A stretch of DNA of 64,000 bases from Caballeronia arvi (lineage in GTDB: Bacteria > Pseudomonadota > Gammaproteobacteria > Burkholderiales > Burkholderiaceae), in NCBI RefSeq assembly GCF_001544695.2, contig NZ_FCOM02000034.1:20830-84829 (forward strand). The letters run 5' to 3'. Positions 51,683 to 61,324 of this stretch are shown here, one piece after another (position 1 is the first letter of the stretch; each line of letters opens with the position of its first letter). The notes beneath the pieces are model-generated. The model was not told where the DNA came from. It was given only the letters and a program-made list of their open reading frames with translations, and did no database searches. A program made the translations under genes and the position numbers.

Positions 51683-53485
51683 ATGAGTTACTCGCCGCCC
51701 GTCAAGGAAATGCTGTTCGTTATGGAAGAACTGGCAGGTATTGCAAGCCTGTCTCAGCTTCCCGGTCTTGCCGATTCGAATGCGGATACCGCTAGCGCCA
51801 TTCTCGATGAAGGCGCGAAGCTGGCCGCCGAAGTCATCGCGCCGTTGAACGCGGCAGGCGATCAGCAACCGAGCGAGTGGCACGACGGCGAGGTCACGGC
51901 AACGCCCGGCTTTGCCGACGCTTACCGCCAGTACGCCGAGGGCGGCTGGCAGGGAATCAGCCATCCGGCCGAATTCGGCGGACAGGAGCTGGCGAAGCTG
52001 ATCGCGTCGCCGTGCATCGAGATGCTGAACGCGGCGAATCTCTCGTTCGCGTTGTGCCCGCTGCTGACCGACGGCGCCATCGAGGCCTTGCTGACCGCCG
52101 GCTCGGATGAACTGAAGGCGCGCTATCTGCCGAAGCTGATCGAAGGCGCCTGGACCGGCACGATGAATCTGACCGAGCCGCAAGCCGGCTCCGACCTGGC
52201 GCTCGTGCGTTCGCGCGCCGAACGGCAGGACGATGGCTCCTACAAGGTGTCCGGCACCAAGATCTTCATCACCTGGGGCGAGCACGACATGGCCGAGAAC
52301 ATCGTCCACCTCGTGCTGGCCCGCACGCCGGATGCGCCGGAAGGCGTGAAAGGCATTTCGCTGTTCCTCGTGCCCAAGTTTCTCGTGAACGAGGACGGTA
52401 GCCTTGGCGCGCGCAACGACGTGCAGTGCGTCTCGATCGAACACAAGCTCGGCATCAAGGCGAGCCCGACCGCCGTGCTCCAGTACGGCGACAAGGGCGG
52501 CGCGACCGGCTATCTGATCGGCGAGGAAAATCGCGGCCTCGAATACATGTTCATCATGATGAACGCGGCGCGCTTCGGCGTGGGTTTGCAGGGCATTGCG
52601 CAGTCCGATGCCGCTTATCAAAAGGCGGTCGCCTACGCGCAGGAACGCGTTCAGAGCCGTCCCGTCGACGGCTCGGGCACGGAAGCTGTCGCGATCATCC
52701 GGCATCCGGACGTGCGGCGCATGCTCGGCACGATGCGCGCCATGACCGAAGGCGCGCGTGCGCTCGCCTATGTCGCGGCCGCTCACGCCGATATCGCCCA
52801 TCATCACGACGACGCCGACACCCGCGCGCGGCATCGCGCGATCAATGAATTCCTCGTGCCGGTCGTGAAAGGCTGGAGCACCGAAATGGCCGTCGACGTC
52901 ACGAGTCTTGGCGTGCAGGTGCATGGCGGGATGGGCTTCATCGAAGAGACGGGGGCGGCGCAGTTTTATCGCGATGCGCGCATCCTGTCGATCTACGAAG
53001 GCACGACGGCGATTCAGGCCAACGATCTCGTCGGCCGCAAGACGATGCGCGACGGCGGCGCGGCAGCCCGTGCGCTGCTCAAGGAGATCGACGACACGCT
53101 CGCCGCATTGCAGTCGGCCGACGCCGGCGACGCCGCGCGCGTATTCGAAGCGATGCACCGCCGTCTCTCCGACGGACGCGACGCGCTCGCGAACGTCATC
53201 GACTACGTGCTCGAGTCGGCCAAGCGCGATCCGCGCGCGGTCTTCGGCGGCAGCGTGCTGTATCTGAAGCTCGCGGGCATCGTGCTGTCCGGCTGGCAAA
53301 TGGCGCGCGCGCTGCTGGTGGCGCAGCGCAAGCGCGCCGAAGATCCGGCGTTCTTCGGGGCCAAGATCGCGACCGCGCACTGCTTCTCCGAATACGTGCT
53401 GACGCAGGCGCGTGGCCTCGAGTCGGCCATCGTTTCCGCGCGTGGCGACGATCCGCTGTTCGCGTTGAGCGAAGCGCAATTCTGA
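51683..53485 (+). CDS. Acyl-CoA dehydrogenase, long form (AcdA/FadE5-like)
   Basis: This 600-residue protein matches the extended acyl-CoA dehydrogenase class with an additional C-terminal domain. Markers are TMNLTEPQAGSDLALVRSRA, YKVSGTKIFITWGEHD, MFIMMNAARFGVGLQGIAQSD, and the IYEGTTAIQANDLVGRK FAD-site segment carrying the catalytic-type glutamate. The extra domain runs from about residue 465 to 590. It performs the first oxidation of beta-oxidation and passes electrons via ETF to the adjacent ETF-quinone oxidoreductase. The start at 51683 has CAGGAGACATCG. Confidence 0.93.
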   Translation: MSYSPPVKEMLFVMEELAGIASLSQLPGLADSNADTASAILDEGAKLAAEVIAPLNAAGDQQPSEWHDGEVTATPGFADAYRQYAEGGWQGISHPAEFGGQELAKLIASPCIEMLNAANLSFALCPLLTDGAIEALLTAGSDELKARYLPKLIEGAWTGTMNLTEPQAGSDLALVRSRAERQDDGSYKVSGTKIFITWGEHDMAENIVHLVLARTPDAPEGVKGISLFLVPKFLVNEDGSLGARNDVQCVSIEHKLGIKASPTAVLQYGDKGGATGYLIGEENRGLEYMFIMMNAARFGVGLQGIAQSDAAYQKAVAYAQERVQSRPVDGSGTEAVAIIRHPDVRRMLGTMRAMTEGARALAYVAAAHADIAHHHDDADTRARHRAINEFLVPVVKGWSTEMAVDVTSLGVQVHGGMGFIEETGAAQFYRDARILSIYEGTTAIQANDLVGRKTMRDGGAAARALLKEIDDTLAALQSADAGDAARVFEAMHRRLSDGRDALANVIDYVLESAKRDPRAVFGGSVLYLKLAGIVLSGWQMARALLVAQRKRAEDPAFFGAKIATAHCFSEYVLTQARGLESAIVSARGDDPLFALSEAQF

Positions 53486-53518
53486 CGCGTGCGCGTGAGC
53501 CTGAGAGAAGGAGGCTGT

Positions 53519-55216
53519 ATGACCTTGGAAGTCGCCCGGGAAGAGGCGCCGACGAACTGGATCGAGCAATACGGTCCGCGTGAATCGATGGACTACGACG
53601 TGGTGATCGTCGGCGGCGGACCCGCCGGACTATCCGCCGCGATCCGCCTGAAACAGCGCGCGGCGGAGCAGGGCGTCGAGCTGGGCGTCTGCGTGCTGGA
53701 AAAAGGCTCGGAGATCGGCGCGCATATCCTGTCGGGCGCCGTCATGGACCCGCGCGCGCTCGATGAACTCATCCCCGACTGGAAAGCGCAAGGCGCGCCG
53801 CTCGATGTCGCCGTGACCGAGGACCGCTTTCTGTTCCTGTCGGAATCGGGTGCGCGGGCCGTGCCGAACTGGGCGCTGCCGGACAACTTCAGGAACCACG
53901 GCAACTATGTGATCAGCCTCGCGAATCTGACGCGCTGGCTCGGTCAGCAGGCCGAAGCGCTGGGCGTCGAGATCTTCGCGGGCTTTGCCGCAGCCGAAGT
54001 GCTGTATCACGATGACGGTTCGGTCAAGGGCGTCGCGACGGGCAACATGGGCGTGGGCCGCGACGGCCAGCCCACCGATGCCTTCCAGCCCGGCATGGAG
54101 CTGCACGCGAAGTACACGCTCTTTTGCGAAGGCGCACGCGGGCATCTCGCGCGGCAGCTATCGGAACGCTTCGGTTTGCGCGACGGCGTCGATCCGCAGG
54201 TCTACGGCCTCGGCATCAAGGAGCTATGGGAGATCGATCCCGCGAAGCACAAGCCCGGTCTCGTGATTCACACGGCGGGCTGGCCGCTCGCCAGCGACAC
54301 CTACGGCGGCTCGTTCCTCTATCACCTCGACAATAACCAGGTGATGGTCGGCTTCGTCGTCGGCCTGGGCTATTCGAATCCGTATCTCTCGCCGTTCGAA
54401 GAATTTCAGCGCTACAAGACTCACCCGGCGATCCGCACGTTTCTCGAAGGCGGCAAGCGCGTGTCGTATGGCGCGCGTGCGATCGCGGCAGGCGGCCTGA
54501 TGTCGCTGCCGAAGCTGGTGTTTCCCGGCGGCGCGCTCGTCGGCGACGACGCGGGCTTTCTCAACGCATCGCGCATCAAGGGCTCGCATGCTGCGCTCAA
54601 GACCGGCATGCTCGCCGCCGACGCCGCATTCGACGCGTTGCAGGCCGGGCGCCGGTCGGATGAACTCGCGGCCTATCCCGAATCGTTCAGACGTTCCTGG
54701 CTGCACGACGAACTGCACAGGGCGCGCAATTTCAAGCAATGGATGGGCAAGGGCCTCGTGCTCGGCACGCTGATGGTCGGCATCGAACAGAAGGTGCTGG
54801 GCGGCAAGGTGCCGTGGACGCTGCATCACCGGCATGCGGATCACGAGACGCTGAAGCCCGCGGCGCAGTGCAGGCCCATCGATTATCCGAAACCGGACGG
54901 CAAGCTGAGCTTCGACCGGCTGTCTTCCGTGTTCATGTCGAACACCAATCACGAAGAGAATCAGCCCGCGCATCTGACGCTCAGGGATTCGAGCGTGCCC
55001 ATTGCCGTCAATCTGCGCACTTATGGGGGCCCGGAAGCGCGCTTCTGTCCGGCAGGCGTCTATGAGTTCGTGAAGGACGATGCAGACGAAGATCGACTGC
55101 AAATCAATGCGCAAAACTGCGTGCACTGCAAGACCTGCGACATCAAGGACCCGACGCAGAACATCGTATGGGTGACGCCGGAAGGCGGCGGCGGGCCCAA
55201 CTATCCGAACATGTAA
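53519..55216 (+). CDS. Electron-transfer flavoprotein:ubiquinone oxidoreductase
   Basis: This 565-residue protein has an N-terminal FAD motif (DVVIVGGGPAGLSAAIRLKQ), the HILSGAVMDPRALDELIPDW segment and GGLMSLPKLVFPGGALVGDDAGFLN. A C-terminal 4Fe-4S domain has four cysteines in FCPAGVYE and NCVHCKTCDIKDPTQNI. All cluster ligands look intact. It reoxidises ETF and reduces quinone in the membrane. The start at 53519 follows GAAGGAGG. It lies between acyl-CoA dehydrogenase and thiolase genes, so it likely serves this pathway specifically and may be a second copy in the genome. Confidence 0.95.
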   Translation: MTLEVAREEAPTNWIEQYGPRESMDYDVVIVGGGPAGLSAAIRLKQRAAEQGVELGVCVLEKGSEIGAHILSGAVMDPRALDELIPDWKAQGAPLDVAVTEDRFLFLSESGARAVPNWALPDNFRNHGNYVISLANLTRWLGQQAEALGVEIFAGFAAAEVLYHDDGSVKGVATGNMGVGRDGQPTDAFQPGMELHAKYTLFCEGARGHLARQLSERFGLRDGVDPQVYGLGIKELWEIDPAKHKPGLVIHTAGWPLASDTYGGSFLYHLDNNQVMVGFVVGLGYSNPYLSPFEEFQRYKTHPAIRTFLEGGKRVSYGARAIAAGGLMSLPKLVFPGGALVGDDAGFLNASRIKGSHAALKTGMLAADAAFDALQAGRRSDELAAYPESFRRSWLHDELHRARNFKQWMGKGLVLGTLMVGIEQKVLGGKVPWTLHHRHADHETLKPAAQCRPIDYPKPDGKLSFDRLSSVFMSNTNHEENQPAHLTLRDSSVPIAVNLRTYGGPEARFCPAGVYEFVKDDADEDRLQINAQNCVHCKTCDIKDPTQNIVWVTPEGGGGPNYPNM

Positions 55217-55256
55217 CCGGAAATGCGCACCCGCGCAGACGAACAGGAGCGACTCG

Positions 55257-56453
55257 ATGGGCGAAGCAACGCGTGAAGTGGTAGTGGTAAGCGGAGTGCG
55301 GACTGCAATCGGTGAATTCGGCGGCAGTCTGAAGGATTTTTCGCCGACGGAACTGGGCGCGATGACCGTGCGCGAAGTCCTTCGGCGCGGGAATGTCGCA
55401 GGCGATGAAGTCGGTCACGTGATCTTCGGCAATGTGGTGCATACGGAACCGAAGGACATGTACCTTGCCCGCGTCGCGGCGATGGACGGCGGCGTGGCGC
55501 AGCATGTGCCGGCGCTGACCGTGAACCGCCTGTGCGGCTCGGGTTTGCAGGCCGTCGTCTCGGCCGCGCAGACGATCTTGCTGGGCGATGCGGACGTCGC
55601 GATCGGCGGCGGCGCGGAGAACATGAGCCGCGCGCCGTACACCGTGCCGGGCGCGCGTTTCGGGCAGCGCATGGGCGACGGCAAGCTCGTCGACATGATG
55701 CTCGGCGCGCTGCACGACCCGTTCCAGACGATCCATATGGGCGTGACGGCGGAGAACGTCGCGCGCAAGTACGGCATTTCTCGCGATGCGCAGGACGCGC
55801 TCGCGCTCGAATCGCATCGGCGGGCGGCGCGCGCCATCGCCGAAGGACGATTCCGCGACCAGATTCTGCCGGTCACCTTGCGCACGAAGAAGGGCGACAT
55901 CTCGTTCGACACCGACGAGCACGTGCGCCACGATGCCAGCGCCGGCGATTTTTCGAAGCTGAAGCCGGTGTTCATCAAGGAGAACGGCACGGTGACGGCT
56001 GGCAACGCATCGGGCATCAACGACGCGGCGGCCGCCGTGCTGCTGATGGAGCGCAGTGTCGCCGAGCGGCGTGGCGCCAAACCGCTCGCGAGGCTCGTGT
56101 CGTATGCGCATGCGGGCGTCGATCCTGCGTACATGGGCATCGGTCCCGTGCCGGCGACGCGCAAGGCGCTCGAACGCGCCGGTCTCGACGTCGCTCAACT
56201 CGACGTGATCGAAGCCAACGAAGCCTTCGCCGCACAGGCATGCGCGGTCACGAACGAGCTGGGACTGGACCCGGCCAAAGTGAATCCGAACGGTTCGGGC
56301 ATTTCGCTCGGCCATCCGATCGGCGCGACCGGCGCACTGATTACCGTCAAGGCGCTTTACGAGTTGCAGCGCATCGGCGGCCGGTACGCGCTCGTCACGA
56401 TGTGCATCGGCGGTGGTCAGGGTATCGCGGCGATCTTCGAAAACCTTCAGTGA
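55257..56453 (+). CDS. Acetyl-CoA C-acyltransferase (thiolase)
   Basis: This 398-residue thiolase has the active-site cysteine in NRLCGSGLQAVVSAAQ, GGGAENMSRAPY, VIEANEAFAAQACAV, the histidine in NGSGISLGHPIGATGA and the second cysteine in VTMCIGGGQGIAAIFE. It cleaves or forms 3-ketoacyl-CoA. It resembles BktB-type enzymes, though chain-length preference cannot be read. The start at 55257 has ACAGGAGCGACTCG upstream. Confidence 0.95.
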   Translation: MGEATREVVVVSGVRTAIGEFGGSLKDFSPTELGAMTVREVLRRGNVAGDEVGHVIFGNVVHTEPKDMYLARVAAMDGGVAQHVPALTVNRLCGSGLQAVVSAAQTILLGDADVAIGGGAENMSRAPYTVPGARFGQRMGDGKLVDMMLGALHDPFQTIHMGVTAENVARKYGISRDAQDALALESHRRAARAIAEGRFRDQILPVTLRTKKGDISFDTDEHVRHDASAGDFSKLKPVFIKENGTVTAGNASGINDAAAAVLLMERSVAERRGAKPLARLVSYAHAGVDPAYMGIGPVPATRKALERAGLDVAQLDVIEANEAFAAQACAVTNELGLDPAKVNPNGSGISLGHPIGATGALITVKALYELQRIGGRYALVTMCIGGGQGIAAIFENLQ

Positions 56454-56470
56454 TCGACGGAGGCAGACGC

Positions 56471-57325
56471 ATGAATATCGAATCGATCGGCGTGATCGGC
56501 GCGGGCACGATGGGCAGCGGCATCGCGCAGACCGCGGCTGTCGCGGGGCTCGACGTCGTGATGATCGACGTCAGCGACGCCGCACTCGGCAAGGGGCGCG
56601 CGGCGGTCAAGGCGAGCCTGGAGCGGCTCGTGTCCAAAGGCAAGCTGGACGCGGCGACGCAGGAGGCCGCGCTCGGGCGCATCGCGATATCGACTGACTA
56701 TGACCGGCTTGCCGCGGTCGATATCGTCATCGAGGCGGCGACCGAGAACGTCGAGCTGAAGGGACGCATTCTCAGGCAGATTGAAGCGGCCGTGCGGCGG
56801 GACGCGATCATCGCGACCAATACGTCGTCGATCTCGATCACGGCGCTTGCCTCGCCGCTCGCGGAACCGTCGCGTTTTCTCGGCATGCACTTCTTCAACC
56901 CGGTGCCGATGATGCCGCTCGTCGAGATCATTCGCGGCCTGCAAACCAGCGACGGGACGGCGGCAGCCGTGCGCGCGCTCACCGAGCGCTTCGACAAATC
57001 GCCGATCGGCGTGCGCAATTCGCCGGGCTTCGTCGTCAACCGCATTCTGGTGCCGATGATCAACGAAGCGTTCTTCGCGCTGCACGAAGGCGTCGCGACC
57101 GCGGGGGAAATCGACGAGGGCATGAAGCTCGGCGCCAATCATCCGATCGGTCCGCTCGCGCTCGCCGATCTCATCGGGCTCGATGTGTGCCTGTCCGTGA
57201 TGGACGTTTTCCTGAAGGACTTCGGCGATCCGAAATACCGCGCCTGCATCCTGCTGCGCGAACTCGTCGCAGCCGGACGTCTCGGCCGCAAGACGGGACG
57301 CGGCGTGTACGACTACGCCGCGTAA
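56471..57325 (+). CDS. 3-hydroxybutyryl-CoA dehydrogenase (PaaH/HbdA-like)
   Basis: This 284-residue protein has an N-terminal NAD-binding motif (IGVIGAGTMGSGIAQTAAVAG) and TNTSSISITALA. The catalytic FLGMHFFNPVPMMPLVEII contains the active-site histidine, and a C-terminal dimerisation domain includes NSPGFVVNRILVPMINEAFFALHEG. It oxidises 3-hydroxyacyl-CoA to 3-ketoacyl-CoA. It follows the thiolase gene by 17 bases and closes the beta-oxidation operon; no enoyl-CoA hydratase is in the unit. Confidence 0.95.
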   Translation: MNIESIGVIGAGTMGSGIAQTAAVAGLDVVMIDVSDAALGKGRAAVKASLERLVSKGKLDAATQEAALGRIAISTDYDRLAAVDIVIEAATENVELKGRILRQIEAAVRRDAIIATNTSSISITALASPLAEPSRFLGMHFFNPVPMMPLVEIIRGLQTSDGTAAAVRALTERFDKSPIGVRNSPGFVVNRILVPMINEAFFALHEGVATAGEIDEGMKLGANHPIGPLALADLIGLDVCLSVMDVFLKDFGDPKYRACILLRELVAAGRLGRKTGRGVYDYAA

Positions 57326-57352
57326 GCTCGCAGCCTGCGCTCGCGGCTGGCC

Positions 57353-58000
57353 TCAGTCGCGAGCCGCGAGCATCATCGCTTCGATGATCGCGCCGGGAGA
57401 ATGCGCTCCGGAAAGCGCGTAGGACGCATCGAACACGAAATGCGGAACGCCGCCGACATGATGGTCGGCAGACGGCACGAGGCGAGCGGTCGGATCGGCC
57501 ATGCGCCTCGATTCCGCGAGATGATTCACGACGCCCTCAGGTTCGAGACCGCACTCGACGCCGAGACGCTCCAGAACGCGCCAGTCGCCGATATCCTTTC
57601 CCTCCATGAAGTACGCGCCGAACAGGCGCTCGATCAGCAGCGCATGTTGCGCTTCGTTGCCACGGCTGGCCGCGTAGGCCACGAGGTCGTGCGCGGCAGC
57701 CGTGTTGGGCATCACGTCGATCTGCTCGAACGAGAACTCGACGCCGGCCTCGATGCCCGCGCGCCGGACCTGCGCACGCCTTGCCGCCACGGCTTCATGA
57801 CTTCCCAGACGGTCGAGATAGAACGCCTGATAGGGCATGCCTTCGAGCGGTATCCAGGGGAGAAGCTGATGGGAGCGCCACAGCACTTTCAGGCGCACGT
57901 CGGGCCGCAAGGCAGCGAAGCGGCTGATGGCCGCCTCCAGGTTGCGTTTGCCGATCAGGCACCACGGGCAGATGAAATCGAAGAAGACTTCGACCGTCAT
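57353..58000 (-). CDS. DsbA-family oxidoreductase, FrnE-like
   Basis: This 215-residue protein has a thioredoxin-fold start with a CPWC active site (VEVFFDFICPWCLIGKRNLE). A helical insertion and the C-terminal VGGVPHFVFDASYALSGAHSPG with the cis-proline motif follow. There is no signal peptide, so it is cytoplasmic like FrnE or 2-hydroxychromene-2-carboxylate isomerase relatives. The start at 58000 is set by the family; a longer frame beginning at 58063 overlaps the preceding gene. It is the last gene of the BKACE/MFS/hydrolase operon. Confidence 0.85.
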   Translation of the reverse strand: MTVEVFFDFICPWCLIGKRNLEAAISRFAALRPDVRLKVLWRSHQLLPWIPLEGMPYQAFYLDRLGSHEAVAARRAQVRRAGIEAGVEFSFEQIDVMPNTAAAHDLVAYAASRGNEAQHALLIERLFGAYFMEGKDIGDWRVLERLGVECGLEPEGVVNHLAESRRMADPTARLVPSADHHVGGVPHFVFDASYALSGAHSPGAIIEAMMLAARD

Positions 58001-58049
58001 CGTGCGGCCGTGGCCGACTTCGCGGCCCGCCGTGGCGACGTGCCGGAGT

Positions 58050-58610
58050 TCAGACGAGACCATGAATCAGCGCCTCCGCCATCGGCCATTCGCCATAACC
58101 CGCAGCGGGATTGAGATGACCCACTTCGCCCAGATCGACGAGGCCGCTGCCCCAGTCTCGCGCCATCTGCTGCACGCGCTCGAAGCTCGCCAGCGGATCG
58201 TTGCGGCTCGCGCCGACGATGCTCGGAAACGGCAGCGGCTCGCGCGGAATGGGGTGCCAGCCGTTGTCGGCGAGCGCATCGAAGGTCGGATAGCCTTCCG
58301 GCAACGGGGTTTCGAGATCGACGGGCGCGGCCAGAAGCGCCCCGTGGATCTTGCGATCGTGCTGCCGTGCCCAGTGAACGGTGATCATGACGCCCGCGCT
58401 GTGCGCGACCAGAATCACCGGGCCGTCGATTTTCGCGAGGGCGGCATCGAGCGCCGCGACGCGCGCGGCGCAACTGAGCTTGTCGTGTTCGAGCGGCGGC
58501 ACCGAGGCCGCCCTGGGTAGCTTGTTCTGCAACAGGGTCTGCCAATGTTCGGCGACGTGGTCGCGCAAACCCGGCACGAAGAGAATGGTGGGTGTCGTAT
58601 CGAGAGTCAT
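58050..58610 (-). CDS. Alpha/beta hydrolase, RBBP9/YdeN type
   Basis: This protein has 186 residues from the chosen start. ILFVPGLRDHVAEHWQTLLQ opens the fold. The nucleophile serine lies in VAHSAGVMITVHWA, and a late DLGEVGHLNPAAGYGEWP supplies the catalytic histidine. It is a small serine hydrolase of unknown substrate. The start is uncertain: in-frame ATGs at 58610 and 58631 and a GTG at 58646, which would overlap the MFS stop by four bases, are all possible, and none has a clear ribosome site. Confidence 0.82.
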   Translation of the reverse strand: MTLDTTPTILFVPGLRDHVAEHWQTLLQNKLPRAASVPPLEHDKLSCAARVAALDAALAKIDGPVILVAHSAGVMITVHWARQHDRKIHGALLAAPVDLETPLPEGYPTFDALADNGWHPIPREPLPFPSIVGASRNDPLASFERVQQMARDWGSGLVDLGEVGHLNPAAGYGEWPMAEALIHGLV

Positions 58611-58642
58611 GGAAGTCGTTCTTGATGTCATGAGTGGCGGCG

Positions 58643-59971
58643 TCACGGGCAGCGCGAGGCTTCTTCGCGCAGCGTCGCCACCCGGTCCAGGTCGCGTCCA
58701 TAGTGCCGTTTGCCGATGGCGAACACGATCGCGGCAAGCAGGGGCGCAAAGGGCACCAGTTGCAGCGCGCCCAGGAGCCCGATCCTGTCGGCGACGATGC
58801 CCGTGAGGATCGCGGCAGGCGCCAGGCCCAGCAGGTTATTGACGAGCGTCAGGGTAGCGAACGCGGACGCGTGGATGGAGGGCGGCGTGAGGTTCGCGAC
58901 CATAGCACCGGACGGTCCGGTTGCGCCTGCGCTGAAGAACATGCCGGCCCCGATCAGCACGAGCTGCAGCGGTCCCGCGGGCATGCGGAAGGCAAGCACG
59001 AGAAACGCGAAGCAGGCGAGGCAGAACGCGATTGCCGTGAGCCACTTCTTTTCACGCGCGTTTCTGCTGATGCGGTCGGTCAGGCTCCCGCACACGACCA
59101 TGCCGAGTCCCGTCACCATCACGAACACTGCCGCGCCGACCGCAGCCTTGCCCGGCGCCATGCCGTAGTAGCGGTTCAGAAAGCTCGGCAGCCATGCCCA
59201 CAGCGCGGCCGGCACGAACAGATGGAAGCCGCTGCCCACATAGGCGCATACGATCGATCTCGTCGAAAAGAGGCCCTTCATCAGTGCGCGCAAGCTCATG
59301 CGGATGCCGGGGCTTTCGGCCTTCACGCCATCGATGGCGGGTTGCAGCGGCGCGAGCCGCGCCTCGGTGACGACGATCCGGTACACGACGACCAGCACGA
59401 TTCCGAGCGCCGCCATCGCGCCGAACGCCGAGCGCCAGCCAAGATGCGCCGCGACGGCGCCGCCGATCGCCATGCCCATGACCGAGCCGAACGCGCCGCC
59501 CGCCATGAAGGCGGCCGTCAGCGTCGCGCGCAGCCGCGCCGGGAAGATGCTGAGGACCACTGCGATGCCGACGCTGCCGTAAGCCGCCTCGCCGATACCG
59601 ACGAAAGCCCGCGCGAGCAGCATCTCGCCGTAGTTAGTCGAAATCGCACAGCCGAGCGTGGCGAGACTCCACATCGCGGCCATGAGCAGGATGCTCTTCA
59701 CGCGGCCCCAGCGGTCGGCGAGCACCGAAAGCGGGAACGTCAGCACGCCGACCATGAGCGCGACCACGCTGCTGAGCGATCCCAGTTGGGTGTCGGAGAG
59801 ACCCCATGTCGACTTGAGCATCGGAAATACGGCATTCAATACCTGCCGCGACATGTAGTCGGAAAGCAGCAACCCGACCGTCAGCGCGAATACGACCCAG
59901 GCATAGGCGCGCACGTCGCCCTTTGTTTTCGAAACTTCGCCCGCAGTCGATGCGGCCTGTTGCATGTGCAT
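58643..59971 (-). CDS. MFS transporter
   Basis: This 442-residue, 12-helix permease shows VGLLLSDYMSRQVLNAVFPMLK in helix 1, VLADRWGRVKSILL in the helix 2-3 loop, ARAFVGIGEAAYGSVG in helix 4, and RISRNAREKKW in the second-half loop. It resembles aromatic-acid or hexuronate-type MFS carriers. The start at 59971 has AAGGAGACAATTC. Lying directly after the BKACE gene, it probably imports the substrate of that pathway. Confidence 0.9.
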   Translation of the reverse strand: MHMQQAASTAGEVSKTKGDVRAYAWVVFALTVGLLLSDYMSRQVLNAVFPMLKSTWGLSDTQLGSLSSVVALMVGVLTFPLSVLADRWGRVKSILLMAAMWSLATLGCAISTNYGEMLLARAFVGIGEAAYGSVGIAVVLSIFPARLRATLTAAFMAGGAFGSVMGMAIGGAVAAHLGWRSAFGAMAALGIVLVVVYRIVVTEARLAPLQPAIDGVKAESPGIRMSLRALMKGLFSTRSIVCAYVGSGFHLFVPAALWAWLPSFLNRYYGMAPGKAAVGAAVFVMVTGLGMVVCGSLTDRISRNAREKKWLTAIAFCLACFAFLVLAFRMPAGPLQLVLIGAGMFFSAGATGPSGAMVANLTPPSIHASAFATLTLVNNLLGLAPAAILTGIVADRIGLLGALQLVPFAPLLAAIVFAIGKRHYGRDLDRVATLREEASRCP

Positions 59972-60044
59972 GAATTGTCTCCTTCATGAATCTCATCGAC
60001 GGCTTTCCTCGCCCGCGTGGGCGTAGGGCCGCTTTTAGATAGCG

Positions 60045-61100
60045 TTACGCGGCGCGCAACGGCAGGTTCTTTACGCCGGCCTTGCGATTCGGCGCCATGC
60101 CGTTGGCGGCGAGCGTTTGGTCGACGGTGTCGTACTGCACGCCGATGCGATAGATCTCGCGCGCTTCCTTGCCGCTGGCGATCTCGCGTCCGAGTTCACG
60201 GGCCACGCGCACGCACTGCTCGATCTGCTGCACGGACGTCATGCGGTTGCCGTGCTGGTCGATGATCGTGTCCTCGATGCCGCAGCGCGGATGCAGGCCC
60301 ATCGACATCGCCATCATGTTGAACGGCAGCACGTTCTTGAGCAGCGACTCGGCCGTGAGCGTGCAGCCGTCCGGCGCACGGTGGACGAAGTTGAAGAAGT
60401 TGAACGGGTTCGGGCCGTCGAAGCCGCCGCCGATGCCGATCCACGTCAGGTTCAGCGGACCGCGGTAGACGCCCTTGCGCACGAGGCGTTCGAGCGTCTC
60501 AAGCGCGTGAATGCCGGTCAACTGGAAGTGCGGCTGGATGCCGGACGCCTGCAAGCGGCGCAGATGCTCCTCGACCCATGCGGGACCGGCGGGAACCGTC
60601 ATTTCGCTGTAGGCGGCCATGAACGCGGGATTCGACAGCGACGTGCCTTCGAGATACTCCGGATACAGCAGCTCCATGATGTTCATCTGCGTCGTGTTGA
60701 TCGCGACGGTCACCTGATCGGGCTTCGGATCGAGGTCGGCGAGCATGTGGCGCGTGTCGTCGGAGAGCCACTTGGCGGCCTGACCGTCGTCTTCCGGCGC
60801 GAACGAGATCGAGCCGCCGACCTGGATGATCATGTCCGGCACCGCTGCGCGCACGCCAGCGATCAGCTCGTTGAACTTCGACAGGCGCTTGGAGCCTTTG
60901 CCGTCGAGTTCGCGCACGTGCAGATGCAGAACGGTGGCGCCGGCTTCGTAACAATCGACGGCCTTCTGGATTTGCTCGTCCATCGTCACCGGAATGTCTT
61001 CGGGGAAGTCGGCGGGCATCCATTCGGGGCCGTAAGGCGCAACGGTGATAACGACCTTGTCCTGATTCTCGGGGTGCAATGAATCGTCGAGGAATTGCAT
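60045..61100 (-). CDS. Beta-keto acid cleavage enzyme (BKACE, DUF849)
   Basis: This 351-residue TIM-barrel protein has VVITVAPYGPEW at the start and the zinc-binding HxH in GATVLHLHVRELDG. It also has MIIQVGGSISFAPEDD, LTWIGIGGGFDGPNPFNFFNFV, GLHPRCGIEDTIIDQHGN and a C-terminal REIYRIGVQYDTV. BKACEs condense a beta-keto acid with acetyl-CoA to give a CoA thioester and acetoacetate. The exact keto acid is not readable. CGGAG lies upstream of the ATG at 61100. Acetoacetyl products would feed the thiolase and 3-hydroxyacyl-CoA dehydrogenase encoded nearby. Confidence 0.92.
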   Translation of the reverse strand: MQFLDDSLHPENQDKVVITVAPYGPEWMPADFPEDIPVTMDEQIQKAVDCYEAGATVLHLHVRELDGKGSKRLSKFNELIAGVRAAVPDMIIQVGGSISFAPEDDGQAAKWLSDDTRHMLADLDPKPDQVTVAINTTQMNIMELLYPEYLEGTSLSNPAFMAAYSEMTVPAGPAWVEEHLRRLQASGIQPHFQLTGIHALETLERLVRKGVYRGPLNLTWIGIGGGFDGPNPFNFFNFVHRAPDGCTLTAESLLKNVLPFNMMAMSMGLHPRCGIEDTIIDQHGNRMTSVQQIEQCVRVARELGREIASGKEAREIYRIGVQYDTVDQTLAANGMAPNRKAGVKNLPLRAA

Positions 61101-61203
61101 GTGTGGCTCCGGTGAGAAAGGGCGATGATCGGTTCGCGGGGCAGGCACGCGTAACGATCGCCAAAGGGTATGGTCGTATCCTATTGCGCAGGCGATTCAC
61201 GCG

Positions 61204-61224
61204 CCCCTCTCGCGATGAGAGGGG
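61204..61224. repeat. Hairpin CCCCTCTC-N5-GAGAGGGG
   Basis: An 8-bp perfect stem with a 5-base loop lies between the divergent BKACE gene and the unknown exported protein gene. A related hairpin is at 62280-62298. No U-tract is present on either side. Confidence 0.5.
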
Positions 61225-61324
61225 ATACTTGGAGGGCGAACCCTGAAGGGAGCACCAATAACTTCAGACGAATTTCGATCGCCGCAACGCGAGCGATCAC
61301 CGCGCCGGAAAAAGGAGCGATCAA

